A stretch of 64,000 nucleotides of DNA, taken from positions 1 to 64,000 of the forward strand of contig CAVSCF010000002.1 of NCBI GenBank assembly GCA_963726405.1, given 5' to 3'. A model generated the notes under the pieces. The model was not told the origin of the DNA. It made no database searches and worked only from the letters and a program-made list of their open reading frames with translations. The stretch is from JAOUJD01 sp963726405 (GTDB lineage: Bacteria; Pseudomonadota; Gammaproteobacteria; Burkholderiales; Burkholderiaceae_F). This document shows, one piece after another, positions 34,512 to 43,295 of the stretch (position 1 is its first letter; each line of letters starts with the position of its first letter). The position numbers were made by a program, and so were the translations under genes.

Positions 34512-34978
34512 ACTCCATCACCAGCGGCACCCGTCCCGCACGCGGCCTGCCTGCGCTCTACAACCACGTCGCGGATAAGTTGTCGAAATGGATACCGCAC
34601 GACCTGATCGCCCTGACGGCAAGAGTCGGCATTGGGGCGGTGTTCTGGCTGTCCGGCAGGACCAAGGTCGAGGGCTGGCTGACCGTCAGCGACAACGCCG
34701 TGGCGCTGTTCGCCGACGAGTACCGACTTCCGCTGCTGCCGCCCGACCTCGCGGCCCACCTGGCCGCGTACGCCGAGCACCTGTTTCCCGTCCTGCTCGT
34801 CCTCGGGCTGGCGTCTCGCGCATCCGCTCTGGCGCTGCTCGCGATGACCGCCGTCATCGAGGTGTTCGTCTATCCGGCGGCATGGCCGACGCACCTGACA
34901 TGGGCGACCGCGCTGCTCTACGTCGCGGCACGCGGTGCGGGGCGCTGGTCACTCGATCGCGCCATCGGCCTGCGCTAG
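34508..34978 (+). CDS. DoxX family protein of the bufferin operon
   Basis: A 156-residue membrane protein with four helices and the DoxX core LTARVGIGAVFWLSGRTKVE and AYAEHLFPVLLVLGLASRAS. A DoxX gene is a frequent last member of bufferin operons; it may act in electron transfer or in handling the maturation chemistry, but this is not established. ATG 34508 overlaps the bufC stop by four bases, so it belongs to the same transcript. No clear terminator follows before the next gene on the opposite strand. Confidence 0.88.
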   Translation: MNSITSGTRPARGLPALYNHVADKLSKWIPHDLIALTARVGIGAVFWLSGRTKVEGWLTVSDNAVALFADEYRLPLLPPDLAAHLAAYAEHLFPVLLVLGLASRASALALLAMTAVIEVFVYPAAWPTHLTWATALLYVAARGAGRWSLDRAIGLR

Positions 34979-35071
34979 CAGAGCAAGCCGCTTCACCGCT
35001 GCGTCGCGTTCCAGCGCCTCTGCCGATCCGCAGGCCGGCGCCCCGCGGACGGTCGCGCGTCAACCGCGTGG

Positions 35072-37106
35072 CTAGTGGAGCGCTGCACCGGACTCGATGG
35101 TCGCGGCCGGCGCGAGCGACTTGAACCCCATCGTGTCGGACAACTCGGCAGGCGAGTAGGCCACCCCTCCCTTCAGCACGAGGACGGTGCGCCGGATGTC
35201 GCTGATCCGTCGCGACGGGTCACCGTCGACCAGGATCAGGTCGGCTGCCTTGCCGCGTTCGATGCTGCCTGAAGCGGCCGACGCGCCGGCCACGCGCGCG
35301 CTGTTCCATGTCGCTATCCGCAGGACCTCGGGCGCAGGGATGCCGGCCTGGACATAGAGTTCCAGTTCGCGATGCAGCCCCAGTCCGGCAATGCTGTCGG
35401 TTCCGGCCACGAGCGGCACGCCGGCCTGGTGCATTCACGCGGATCAAATCGAGCAGCCGGTTGTACGAAGCCCGGTAGGTCGCCAGCGTCTGGCCTTCGA
35501 GGTCCATCTCGGCGACCCGCATCCGACGGCGCCACAGCACTGGCAGATACTCGGTCAACCGGCGAGGCCCGGATCCGGTTGACCCTGCTGCTGCGTCAGC
35601 ATGCCTTCGAATGCGCCGGCCGTCGGATCCACCACGATGCCGCGTTCGAGCAGCAACGCAACGAAAGCGCGCACTTCGGGCCCCGCCATGTCGACGCGGC
35701 TGGCGTCGTCACCGACGCGCGTGAACCGGAGCAGCGTCCGGGCGTCATCGCCGGGCTGACCGATGAAGTTGAGCATCACCTGGTTGATGTGAGTGAGTTC
35801 GTTGTAGCCGGCGCGGACCGCCTGCTCCGCCTTCATGAAGCCGGCACGTGCCCGGCCACCGTCAGTCCACGCGCCTTGGCATGTGCCGCCACGGGCTGCA
35901 CCCAGTTCGGCTGGATCGAGTTGTAGAGCTTGATCTGCCGGTAGCCGCGCGCGGCGTACCAGTCGATCGCGCGCCGGCCCTCCTCGACGGAATCGACGAC
36001 GAAACCGCTGCGCGCCGAAAACGGATTCTTTCCTTCGATGAATCCGGCGGCGTACATCGTGGGGCCCGGGAGGTCGCGCCGGATGCGGGCCTGCAGCCGC
36101 AGGACTTCGGTGTTCTCCCCCGCCATTTCCCGCACGGAGGTCACGCCGGCGGCGAGATGCAGCGGGGCGACGCCCGCCCACATGTGGGCGCGCATGTCGA
36201 ACAGCCCGGGAAGCAGCGTGCGGCCACGACCGTCGATGACGTGATCCGCCCGCGCGTCGAGCGCGCCGGCATCGGTGATGGCGGCAATGCGGCCGGCGCG
36301 AATGAAGATGTCCGACGGGACCGCGCATCGCCGCCGCCGGCGCGTCGAACCACATGACGGTCCGCACGACGGTGAGACCCGGCAGCGGCCGGGCGAGACG
36401 CTTCTGCAGCGCGACCAGGCGCTCGTCCTGCGCGCGCAACCCGGCCTGCACGAGCGCGTCGGCACTGGCCTCGTATACCTTCGGAACAACGGTGAATCCC
36501 GGCCAGGCGACGGCGAAGAAGGCCTTCGACGCATCGTCGCGATGCCAGAGGTACCAGGGAAACGCGTCGACGCCAGTCAGGGCGATCAGCACAAGCGGCA
36601 CGCGGCCGCCCGGCCCCTCGACAACGAGCTTTCCGACCTGCTCCGCCACGAGCTTGTTGCCTGCGAGCACCGGTGCGCCGCCACCGTCCCGACGCAGCAG
36701 AGCTCGCACCAGTTGCCCCGTATAGGCGACGGTTCCCTCGAGAGGCACGAACATCGTGCCCGGGACGATCGCCTGGTCACCACGGTCGACGCGCGATTCC
36801 CAGCGCAAGCGCGACCCCTCGACCGCGAAGCTCTCCCGGATCTCCGCTCCGAACGTCGACTTGCCTTCGGCCGCGTACCGGATCGGAACTACCAGGCGCG
36901 TCGAGCGCGAACACTTCGCGGATGTCCGGCCCGCGACCGTTGTCCCGATAGCTCAGGTCGGTCCGGACTTCGCCGTTGGCTCGTCATCGACCTTCAGGTG
37001 ACCGGCGATGTCCTTCTGGATCACGACGCTGAATTTGCTGCGCCAGCGCGGCGGCAGGTCTCAACATCGAGCAGCAAAGCAACAACTGCGAAACAGGAAA
37101 TTTCAC
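35072..37106 (-). pseudogene. Amidohydrolase family protein, multiply frameshifted
   Basis: Segments of one exported amidohydrolase lie in order on the minus strand but in changing frames: a signal peptide from GTG 37106 (VKFPVSQLLLCCSMLRPAAA), GEVRTDLSYRDNGRGPDIRE, VPIRYAAEGKSTFGAEIRES through VVRTVMWFDAPAAAMRG, then IDGRGRTLLPGLFDMRAHMW to LTVAGHVPAS, then NELTHINQVMLNFIGQPGDD, then EMDLEGQTLATYRASYNRLL, and finally GVPLVAGTDSIAGLGLHREL to 35072. At least seven frame changes are needed. The first His of the usual D-M-H-x-H metal motif is Arg (DMRAHM), a substitution that sequencing indels cannot explain. It is a decayed gene. Confidence 0.85.
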
Positions 37107-37331
37107 GGCGCTTACTCCCTCGAACCCTGCAACCCGGACGCGACAACCAGCCGGCGCAATGAGTCCGCCCGGCCATCGCGGTCTGCCGATGACCTTCTCC
37201 GGAGCGGGGTCGAAGCGGCCTGCCGCCGAACGAGCACTTGCCGCCACGGTGCTGCGCGAGGCGCTTGCCGTGATGACAGGGCGGTACCGGGATCTCGACG
37301 CCGGCAACGGCGCCGTGGCGCCCGTCCGCAG

Positions 37332-37622
37332 TCACTCGCGATATCCAGCCTCGCGCTGGTGCCGGATCGTGAGGATCTCAACGCGGCCGTTGCCGCCCTT
37401 GAGCCGATAGAGCGCGACGTACCCGGTGCGGCCAGGAGGAGATCGCCGGTTTCCGGATGTCGCCGCGTACTGGACGGCCTATCGGCGGGTACTCCGCAGG
37501 ATCCGCGTGGCATCGACGATGACATGGGCCGCGCGCTCAGCGAGCGCGGGTGGTTCCGCGAGGAAGTCGAAGAGCCGGTCGAGGTCGGTCAGCGCACGCG
37601 CCGTGAAGCCGACGCTCGCCAT
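37332..37622 (-). pseudogene. RelE/ParE-type toxin, frameshifted
   Basis: From ATG 37622 the frame reads MASVGFTARALTDLDRLFDF and ends early after ATRILRSTRR at a TAG. The family continuation EYPPIGRPVRGDIRK and then GRTGYVALYRLKGGNGRVEI, LTIRHQREAGYRE appears in two other frames down to 37332. This is a RelE/ParE mRNA interferase or gyrase-poison fold with two frameshifts, so the toxin should be inactive. It follows the antitoxin gene on the same strand after about 6 bases, the usual order. Confidence 0.75.
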
Positions 37623-37628
37623 CGCGCG

Positions 37629-37961
37629 CTAGCCACGGCCGTGCCTGGATCCGGCCCTTGCCCGCGGCCTTGGCCGCACCATGCGGCAGCGCCTTCGGTC
37701 GCACGCCGGGCCGCTGGCCAGCCGCCCGTGCGAACAGGTATGACGAGACATCCTCCGCGGCGTACAAGGCTCCGCCACGTCTATCTCCGCCGCGGACGCC
37801 TCGGCATCCTTGATGAACGCCTCGCGCGCTTCGGCAAGATCGGCCTGGCGCTCGAGTGCATCGACCATCCACGCGTGCGCGGTCTTGCCAGCGATCTCGG
37901 CGAGCGGCGCAATTCGCTCCTTCAGCGCGGCCGGCAACTTGATGGTGGTGGGAGCGGTCAT
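37629..37961 (-). pseudogene. RHH-type antitoxin, frameshifted in its C-terminal half
   Basis: ATG 37961 gives MTAPTTIKLPAALKERIAPL, a ribbon-helix-helix DNA-binding start, then GKTAHAWMVDALERQADLAE and FIKDAEASAAEID. Just after this the expected toxin-binding tail GGALYAAEDVSSYLFARAAG lies in another frame (about 37760-37700). As written, the protein ends at TAG 37629 with an unrelated Arg-rich tail. The DNA-binding half may still be made and could repress the module. It pairs with the broken toxin downstream. Confidence 0.72.
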
Positions 37962-38209
37962 GCGTACCTCCGTCGGGTAGTACGAAGGTAACACTCACCA
38001 AGGCGAGCGGTCAAGGCAACTGCGCGACGATTGCAGGTGAAGGCACGTCCAGGAGTCAGAGTTTCCCTTCCATAGGCTCCCGCTGTGTCACGCACGTGGG
38101 CACGTTGGTAAACGAAGCGCGATGCGTGTCATCGATCCCAGAGAAATGGAAGTTCTGCGGAAAGAGCGCGAGAATCCTCTTGGATCACATCAAATCCGAG
38201 TCACTTCGA

Positions 38210-38893
38210 GTGCGCTTGGTCACCTGGAACTGTTGCCGCGGCGCCTTCGACCGAAAGGTGCCGCTTCTTGACCGCCTCTCGGCTGATGTAGCCGTGGTGC
38301 AAGAGTGCGGCAAGCCGAGCGCGGAGTCTTCCAACTGCCTGTGGTTTGGGGACAATCCGCGCCAAGGAGTCGCTGTCGTCGCTTCGAACGGATACTCGCT
38401 CGCTCGCCTGCCTTCGCCCACCGACATCCCGAAGTTTATGTGTCCTGTGAAAGTGACGGGCCCTCGTGAGTTCAATCTTCTCGCTGTCTGGTCAAAGGGA
38501 GATGGGCGCTATCCGTACATCGAGGGCGTGGTAAGGGGTGTCTGTGCATTCCGCGCCCTGATCGAGTCGTCTGACTCGGTACTGATCGGCGATCTGAACT
38601 CGAACGCGATCTGGGATCGCGAACATCCCGCAGAGTCCAACCACTCAGCACTTGTTCGCCTGCTTCATCTCGATGGTCTTGTCAGTTGCTACCACCACTT
38701 CTTCGCTGAAACCCACGAAAGCGAGACGCGGCCGACCTACTACTTTCACTGGAAGCGCGAGCGTCCCTTCCACATCGACTACTGCTTTGTCCCTGCATCG
38801 TGGGCCAGTCGCATTGCAAGGGTCGAGGTCGGAGACTACGACTCATGGAGCGGACACAGCGATCATCGACCGCTCCTGGTCGACATCGACTGA
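38210..38893 (+). CDS. Endonuclease/exonuclease/phosphatase (EEP) family protein
   Basis: A protein of about 227 residues with the EEP catalytic set: VTWNCCRG (Asn), VVQECGKP (Glu), LIGDLNSNAIWD (Asp/Asn), FHIDYCFVP (Asp) and the terminal GHSDHRPLLVDID (Asp-His). It should be a Mg-dependent phosphodiesterase or nuclease of unknown substrate. I place the start at GTG 38210 because family members begin just before V-T-W-N; an in-frame GTG at 38096 adds 38 residues of no recognisable sequence. By eye its GC is lower and its codon use more relaxed than its neighbours, suggesting recent acquisition. Confidence 0.78.
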   Translation: MRLVTWNCCRGAFDRKVPLLDRLSADVAVVQECGKPSAESSNCLWFGDNPRQGVAVVASNGYSLARLPSPTDIPKFMCPVKVTGPREFNLLAVWSKGDGRYPYIEGVVRGVCAFRALIESSDSVLIGDLNSNAIWDREHPAESNHSALVRLLHLDGLVSCYHHFFAETHESETRPTYYFHWKRERPFHIDYCFVPASWASRIARVEVGDYDSWSGHSDHRPLLVDID

Positions 38894-39011
38894 TCGCGCT
38901 GCCGGCGCCGCTCGCGTGACTCATCAATTCGGAAGTACTGCCCGAACGGACAGCCCCACCCGCGACAGAGCGGGGCATGCGGGATAATTTTGCGATCAGG
39001 AGACGCCCACG

Positions 39012-40208
39012 ATGAACGCCCGCTACACCCCCCACTGCCAGTTGACCGACCTGCTCGATGCCGCGGAGTCGCTGCGCGCGACGCGTCACCAGCTTCACCG
39101 CAATCCCGAACTGTCGTTCAAGGAGACGGTCACCTCCGCGCTCGTCGCCATGCGCCTCGAGAGCTGGGGCTGGACCGTGACGCGCAACGTCGGCGGCCAC
39201 GGCGTGGTCGGCACGCTCAAGGTCGGCGACGGCGCACGCGCGGTCGCGATCCGGGCCGACATGGACGCGTTGCCGATCGTCGAGGAGACGGGCATGCCGT
39301 GGGCGAGCGAGGTAACGGGCGTAATGCACGCCTGCGGCCACGACGGCCACACGACGATGCTGCTCGGCGCCGCGCAGCAGCTGGCGAAGACGCGCAACTT
39401 CGCCGGCACCGTGCACCTCGTGTTCCAGCCCGCCGAGGAAGCTGGCAAGGACAGCGGCGCGCAGCAGATGATCGCCGACGGCCTGTTCGAGCGCTTCCCG
39501 TGCGACGCGATCTTCGGCATGCACAACCATCCCGGCGTGCCGACCGGCACCTTCCTCTTCGGCGCCGGGCCGTTCATGTCGGCGTCCGACACCGCGAAGA
39601 TCACGATCCACGGTCGCGGCGGCCACGCGGCGCGGCCGCACCTCACGGTCGACCCGGTCGTCATCGCCGGCAGCCTGATCATGGCGCTGCAGACCGTCGT
39701 CTCGCGCAACATCGAGCCGACGCAGACGGCGATCGTCACCATCGGCACAGTGCACGCCGGCACCGCCGCCAACGTGATCCCGGAATCCGCGACGCTCGAA
39801 CTCAGCATCCGCTCCTTCGACGAGGGCGTCCGCGCGAAGCTCGAACAGCGCATCACGGAGCTCGTCAACGCCCAGGTGCTGGGCTATGGCGGCAGCGTCG
39901 AGATCGTGTACGAACGCGGCTATCCGGTGGTGGTGAACAGCTCGGCCGAGACCGAGTTCGCGCGGCAGGTGGCGGAAGAACTGGTCGGACCGCAGCGCGT
40001 CGTGTTCCCGTGGGGCCCGACCACGGGCAGCGAGGACTTCGCGTATTACCTGCAGCACAAGCCGGGCTGCTTCCTGCGGCTCGGCAACGGGGAACACAGC
40101 CCGATGGTGCACAACGCGAAGTACGACTTCGACGACTCCAACCTGACGGTCGGCGCGGCGTACTGGACGCGGCTGGTGGAGCGGTTCCTGGCGCCGGACG
40201 CGGCTTGA
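39012..40208 (+). CDS. M20 amidohydrolase (hippurate hydrolase-like)
   Basis: A 398-residue M20D enzyme that hydrolyses N-acyl amino acids. It has the family motifs AIRADMDALPIVEETG, MHACGHDGHTTMLLGAAQ (metal ligands Cys/His), FQPAEEAGKDSGAQQM (catalytic Glu), FGMHNHPGVPTG and the late GPTTGSEDFAYYLQ. The length matches HipO/IAA-amino-acid hydrolases. ATG 39012 is followed by a standard start MNARYTPHC. It is 48 bases upstream of a class III aminotransferase, so the amino acid released may be transaminated next. Confidence 0.93.
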   Translation: MNARYTPHCQLTDLLDAAESLRATRHQLHRNPELSFKETVTSALVAMRLESWGWTVTRNVGGHGVVGTLKVGDGARAVAIRADMDALPIVEETGMPWASEVTGVMHACGHDGHTTMLLGAAQQLAKTRNFAGTVHLVFQPAEEAGKDSGAQQMIADGLFERFPCDAIFGMHNHPGVPTGTFLFGAGPFMSASDTAKITIHGRGGHAARPHLTVDPVVIAGSLIMALQTVVSRNIEPTQTAIVTIGTVHAGTAANVIPESATLELSIRSFDEGVRAKLEQRITELVNAQVLGYGGSVEIVYERGYPVVVNSSAETEFARQVAEELVGPQRVVFPWGPTTGSEDFAYYLQHKPGCFLRLGNGEHSPMVHNAKYDFDDSNLTVGAAYWTRLVERFLAPDAA

Positions 40209-40255
40209 GGGGGATGGACCGCACGTCCGCGCCGCGCGGCGGAGGCAGATCGACC

Positions 40256-41662
40256 ATGAAAGACGCACCGACGACCGGCGCACCCGCGCAGAGCGAAAGC
40301 GACATCAACAGCACGCCGCTGCGCGCGGCCTGGCAGAGCGACCACCTGGGCGAACGCAGCCGCGCACTGCTCGCGCGCGACAACCGCGCCTTCCTGCACC
40401 AGTCGGTGTCCACGCCCTGCCTCGCGCCCATCGTGAAGGCCGAGGGCCTGTACATCGAGGACATGGACGGCCGGCGCTACATGGACTTCCACGGGAACAA
40501 CGTGCACCACGTCGGGCACGGCCATCCCCGCGTGATCGCCGCCATCAAGGCGCAGCTCGACGACCTCTGCTTCGCGCCCAGACGGTTCGCGAGCGAGCGC
40601 GCGGTCGAGCTTGCCGAAGCGCTCGGCGAGCGCTTTCGATCGCTCACCGGCCACCCGGGCCGCGTGCTGTTCACGACCGGCGGCAGCGACGCCGTCGAGG
40701 TCGCCATCCGGCTCGCCCGCATTGCGACCGGCCGCTTCAAGACGCTGAGCTTCTGGGACGCCTTCCACGGCGCGGGCTTCGGCGCATCGAGCGTCGGCGG
40801 CGAGTCGCTCTTCCGTGGCGGCGGCCACGGTCCGCTTCTTCCCGGAGCCGAACACGTCGCGCCGTTCGGCTGCTATCGCTGCGCCTACGGGCACAAGGTC
40901 GACGCCGAGGGCATGCCGAACCTCGCCGCGTGCGCGCTCGCCTGCGCGCAGATGGTTCGGTACGTGCTCGAGCGCGAAGGCGACGTGGCCGCCGTGATCG
41001 CGGAGCCGGCGCGTGCGGTGCCGTACATCCCTCCGCCCGGATACTGGCAGGCGGTGCGCGAGGCCTGTCACGCCCACGGCACGCTGCTGATCTTCGACGA
41101 GATCCCGACGGGCCTGGGCAAGACCGGCCGCTTCTTCGCGGCGGAGCACGACGGCGCCGCGCCCGACATCGTCGTGCTCGGCAAGGCGCTCGGCGGCGGC
41201 GTGCTGCCGATCGCCGCCTGCATCGCGCGCGACGACCTCAACCTCGCCGGCGCCTACGCGCTCGGTCACTACACGCACGAGAAGAACCCGGTTACGTCCG
41301 CGGCGGCGCTCGCCACGCTCGACGTCATCGAGAGCGACGGCCTGGTCGCGAACGCCGAGCGCGTCGGCGCGCGCGCTCTGGCGCGCATGCACGAGATGCA
41401 GCAACGTCACGCGCTGATCGGCGACGTGCGGGGCCGGGGCCTGCTGCTCGGGATCGAGCTCGTCGAGGATCGCGATTCCAAGCGGCCCGCCCGCGCAGCC
41501 GCCGAACGGGTGCTCTATCGCGCGCTGGCGCGCGGACTGTCGTTCAAGACCACGATGGGCAACGTCCTGACGCTGACCCCGCCGCTGACGGTGACCGAGG
41601 CCGAGATGGACCGGGCGCTCGACATCCTCGACGCCTGCATCGCCGAAGAGGAGCGCGGATGA
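40256..41662 (+). CDS. Class III aminotransferase
   Basis: A 468-residue PLP enzyme of aminotransferase class III. Landmarks are FTTGGSDAVEVAIRLARIAT (PLP phosphate), FWDAFHGAGFGASSVGG, LIFDEIPTGLGKTGRFF (Asp for the pyridine nitrogen) and the Schiff-base Lys in VLGKALGGGVLPIAA. The substrate pair is unknown; the group includes omega-aminotransferases and (R)-1-hydroxy-2-aminoethylphosphonate-type lyases. I chose ATG 40256 (GGAGG about 10 bases upstream) over ATG 40214. It is co-directional with the M20 gene, likely one operon. Confidence 0.92.
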   Translation: MKDAPTTGAPAQSESDINSTPLRAAWQSDHLGERSRALLARDNRAFLHQSVSTPCLAPIVKAEGLYIEDMDGRRYMDFHGNNVHHVGHGHPRVIAAIKAQLDDLCFAPRRFASERAVELAEALGERFRSLTGHPGRVLFTTGGSDAVEVAIRLARIATGRFKTLSFWDAFHGAGFGASSVGGESLFRGGGHGPLLPGAEHVAPFGCYRCAYGHKVDAEGMPNLAACALACAQMVRYVLEREGDVAAVIAEPARAVPYIPPPGYWQAVREACHAHGTLLIFDEIPTGLGKTGRFFAAEHDGAAPDIVVLGKALGGGVLPIAACIARDDLNLAGAYALGHYTHEKNPVTSAAALATLDVIESDGLVANAERVGARALARMHEMQQRHALIGDVRGRGLLLGIELVEDRDSKRPARAAAERVLYRALARGLSFKTTMGNVLTLTPPLTVTEAEMDRALDILDACIAEEERG

Positions 41663-41688
41663 GGGACGGGTGCGTTGGAACTGGGGGA

Positions 41689-42147
41689 CTACGGCGTCGG
41701 CTTCGGCGTTGGTGAGTTGTGGAACTGGACGATCAGCCAACGTTCGCCCTGCTTCTGCAAGACAACCGTGTTCCGTGACGGGCCGGCCGTCACCATCTTC
41801 CCATCCGACGTCCTCTCCGACTGCCACTTGCCTGAGATTGCAACGACGTTATCCGACAGGACCAACGCTGTTTGTTCAAAAGGGGTGGCCTTGACCGAAC
41901 CCCTCTTGCCAGTCAACGCCTCTACGAAGTACTGGCGTATTCCTTCCGGTGTCGTGACCAGTTCGGTGGAGCGGGTTCCGTAAAACAACGCGTCCGGTGC
42001 AAACAAGCGGACGATCTGATCGTGGTTGTCAGTGACAAATGCGTCGAAGAACTTCTGATAGGCCGCGAGGGCGTCCTCTTTCGGCCCGGCAAAGACAGGA
42101 GCGCAGATCAGGAGAAGGCACGACAGCAAGGCGGTTCGGCTAAGCAT
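41689..42147 (-). CDS. Exported NTF2-like protein (SnoaL/DUF4440 type)
   Basis: A 152-residue protein with a signal peptide (MLSRTALLSCLLLICAPVFA) and one NTF2-like domain: YQKFFDAFVTDNHDQIVRLF, FAPDALFYGTRSTELVTTPE and ALVLSDNVVAISGKW, ending WLIVQFHNSPTP. Such domains act as small enzymes or ligand-binding modules; no catalytic residues can be assigned. It is convergent with the aminotransferase gene (26 bases between the stops) and lies in a stretch of somewhat lower GC. Confidence 0.82.
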   Translation of the reverse strand: MLSRTALLSCLLLICAPVFAGPKEDALAAYQKFFDAFVTDNHDQIVRLFAPDALFYGTRSTELVTTPEGIRQYFVEALTGKRGSVKATPFEQTALVLSDNVVAISGKWQSERTSDGKMVTAGPSRNTVVLQKQGERWLIVQFHNSPTPKPTP

Positions 42148-42552
42148 GTGGATACTCCCCAGGGTGATCGATAGTCTGCGACGGGCCGTCGAAGATTGCG
42201 AGACTCCCGCCCCCTTTTGTTTGGACTTGGCGACACCGAGTAAAGCCGGTCGAGGACCTGGCGTCGATCAAGGTGAGCTTCCGGTACCGAGGCAGGCCGG
42301 TATGGGATTGCCGCAGTGCCAGGCGGCAGGAGTCGGACACGCGATGTCGCTGGCGCCGCTCTCCGGACACGGCGAACCCGTCATGGCAAACTGGGTTCCG
42401 TGCTCGAGCGGCCGCTGTTCATCGCCGGCCTGCCGGCGTTCGACGGGCGCGGCCGTGCTCGACCGCGACAATCCGCTCCCTGGGGCGAAGTGGCTATCGA
42501 GGGACGAAGTGCGGACGTCCGGAAGGGCATTGAAGTGAACGTCGTAGACGGC
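42148..42552. other. Intergenic region between divergent NTF2-like and SOUL genes; no gene seen
   Basis: About 400 bases with no recognisable protein on either strand. It should hold both promoters. A GTG at about 42535 offers an alternative start six codons upstream for the SOUL gene. Confidence 0.45.
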
Positions 42553-43212
42553 ATGAGTCCTCGCATTCAGGATGTATCGACCCGCCGGGTATCGACCCGC
42601 CGGGCCCTGGCCGTTTCGGCCGCTGCCATTCTCCTTGGTCTTTCCCCTCAAATGGCTAACGCGATCGAAGAGCCGAAGTACACCGTTGTCCGTCAGTACG
42701 ACGAGTTTGAAATTCGCGACTACCCGCCGTACCTCGTGGCCGAAGTCGTTGTCCCCGGCCCGGCGGACGCGGCGGGCAATCAGGGTTTCCAGATCCTCGC
42801 CGGCTACATCTTCGGCAAGAACAAGGGCGCTCGGAAGATCGCGATGACGGCGCCGGTCACGCAGGCGCCCGTACCGGTCAAGATCGAGATGACTGCGCCA
42901 GTCACACAGGCCCCGGTCGAGGGCGGATACGTCGTGCAGTTCACGATGCCCGCCGAGTTCACGCTCGACACCTTGCCCGAACCTCTGGACCCATCGGTGA
43001 AGCTCAAGGAGGTTGCAGGCGGCCGCTTCGCCGTCATTCGGTACTCGGGCACATGGTCCGAGCGCAACTACACCGAACATCTGGAGCAACTCCAGCGCAG
43101 CGTTGCGTCAGCGGGATTGCGCACGACAGGCAGCCCGATCTACTCCCGCTACAACGCGCCGTTCGTGCCGTGGTTCATGAGGCGCAATGAGATCTGGCTC
43201 AAGCTGACGTAG
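42553..43212 (+). CDS. SOUL heme-binding family protein
   Basis: A 219-residue protein with an N-terminal RR-containing signal (STRRALAVSAAAILLGLSP, possibly Tat) and a SOUL/HBP domain: EPKYTVVRQYDEFEIRDYPP, two copies of M-T-A-P-V-T-Q-A-P-V (97-106 and 115-124) and RYSGTWSERNYTEHLEQL. SOUL proteins bind heme or porphyrins in several organisms; the role in bacteria is unclear. The signal region is encoded by a 15-base tandem repeat (42576-42605), which doubles S-T-R-R. The start is ATG 42553. Confidence 0.87.
   Translation: MSPRIQDVSTRRVSTRRALAVSAAAILLGLSPQMANAIEEPKYTVVRQYDEFEIRDYPPYLVAEVVVPGPADAAGNQGFQILAGYIFGKNKGARKIAMTAPVTQAPVPVKIEMTAPVTQAPVEGGYVVQFTMPAEFTLDTLPEPLDPSVKLKEVAGGRFAVIRYSGTWSERNYTEHLEQLQRSVASAGLRTTGSPIYSRYNAPFVPWFMRRNEIWLKLT
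42576..42605 (+). repeat. 15-base tandem duplication in the SOUL signal region
   Basis: ATCGACCCGCCGGGT is followed directly by ATCGACCCGCCGGGC, 14 of 15 bases identical. It duplicates the residues V-S-T-R-R within the N-region of the export signal. It keeps the frame. Confidence 0.8.
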
Positions 43213-43233
43213 CCGTGATCGCTCCTTCGTGGT

Positions 43234-43256
43234 GTCCGTTCCCGGGCGAAACGGAC
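43234..43256. terminator. Possible bidirectional terminator between convergent genes
   Basis: GTCCGTT-CCCGGGCGA-AACGGAC, a seven-base stem with a nine-base loop, lies 21 bases after the SOUL stop and 40 bases from the end of the opposing Ntn hydrolase gene. The stem is short, so this is tentative. Confidence 0.35.
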
Positions 43257-43295
43257 GAGAACGCCAGCGGGCCGGCTTTGGCCGCTACGCGCCCT

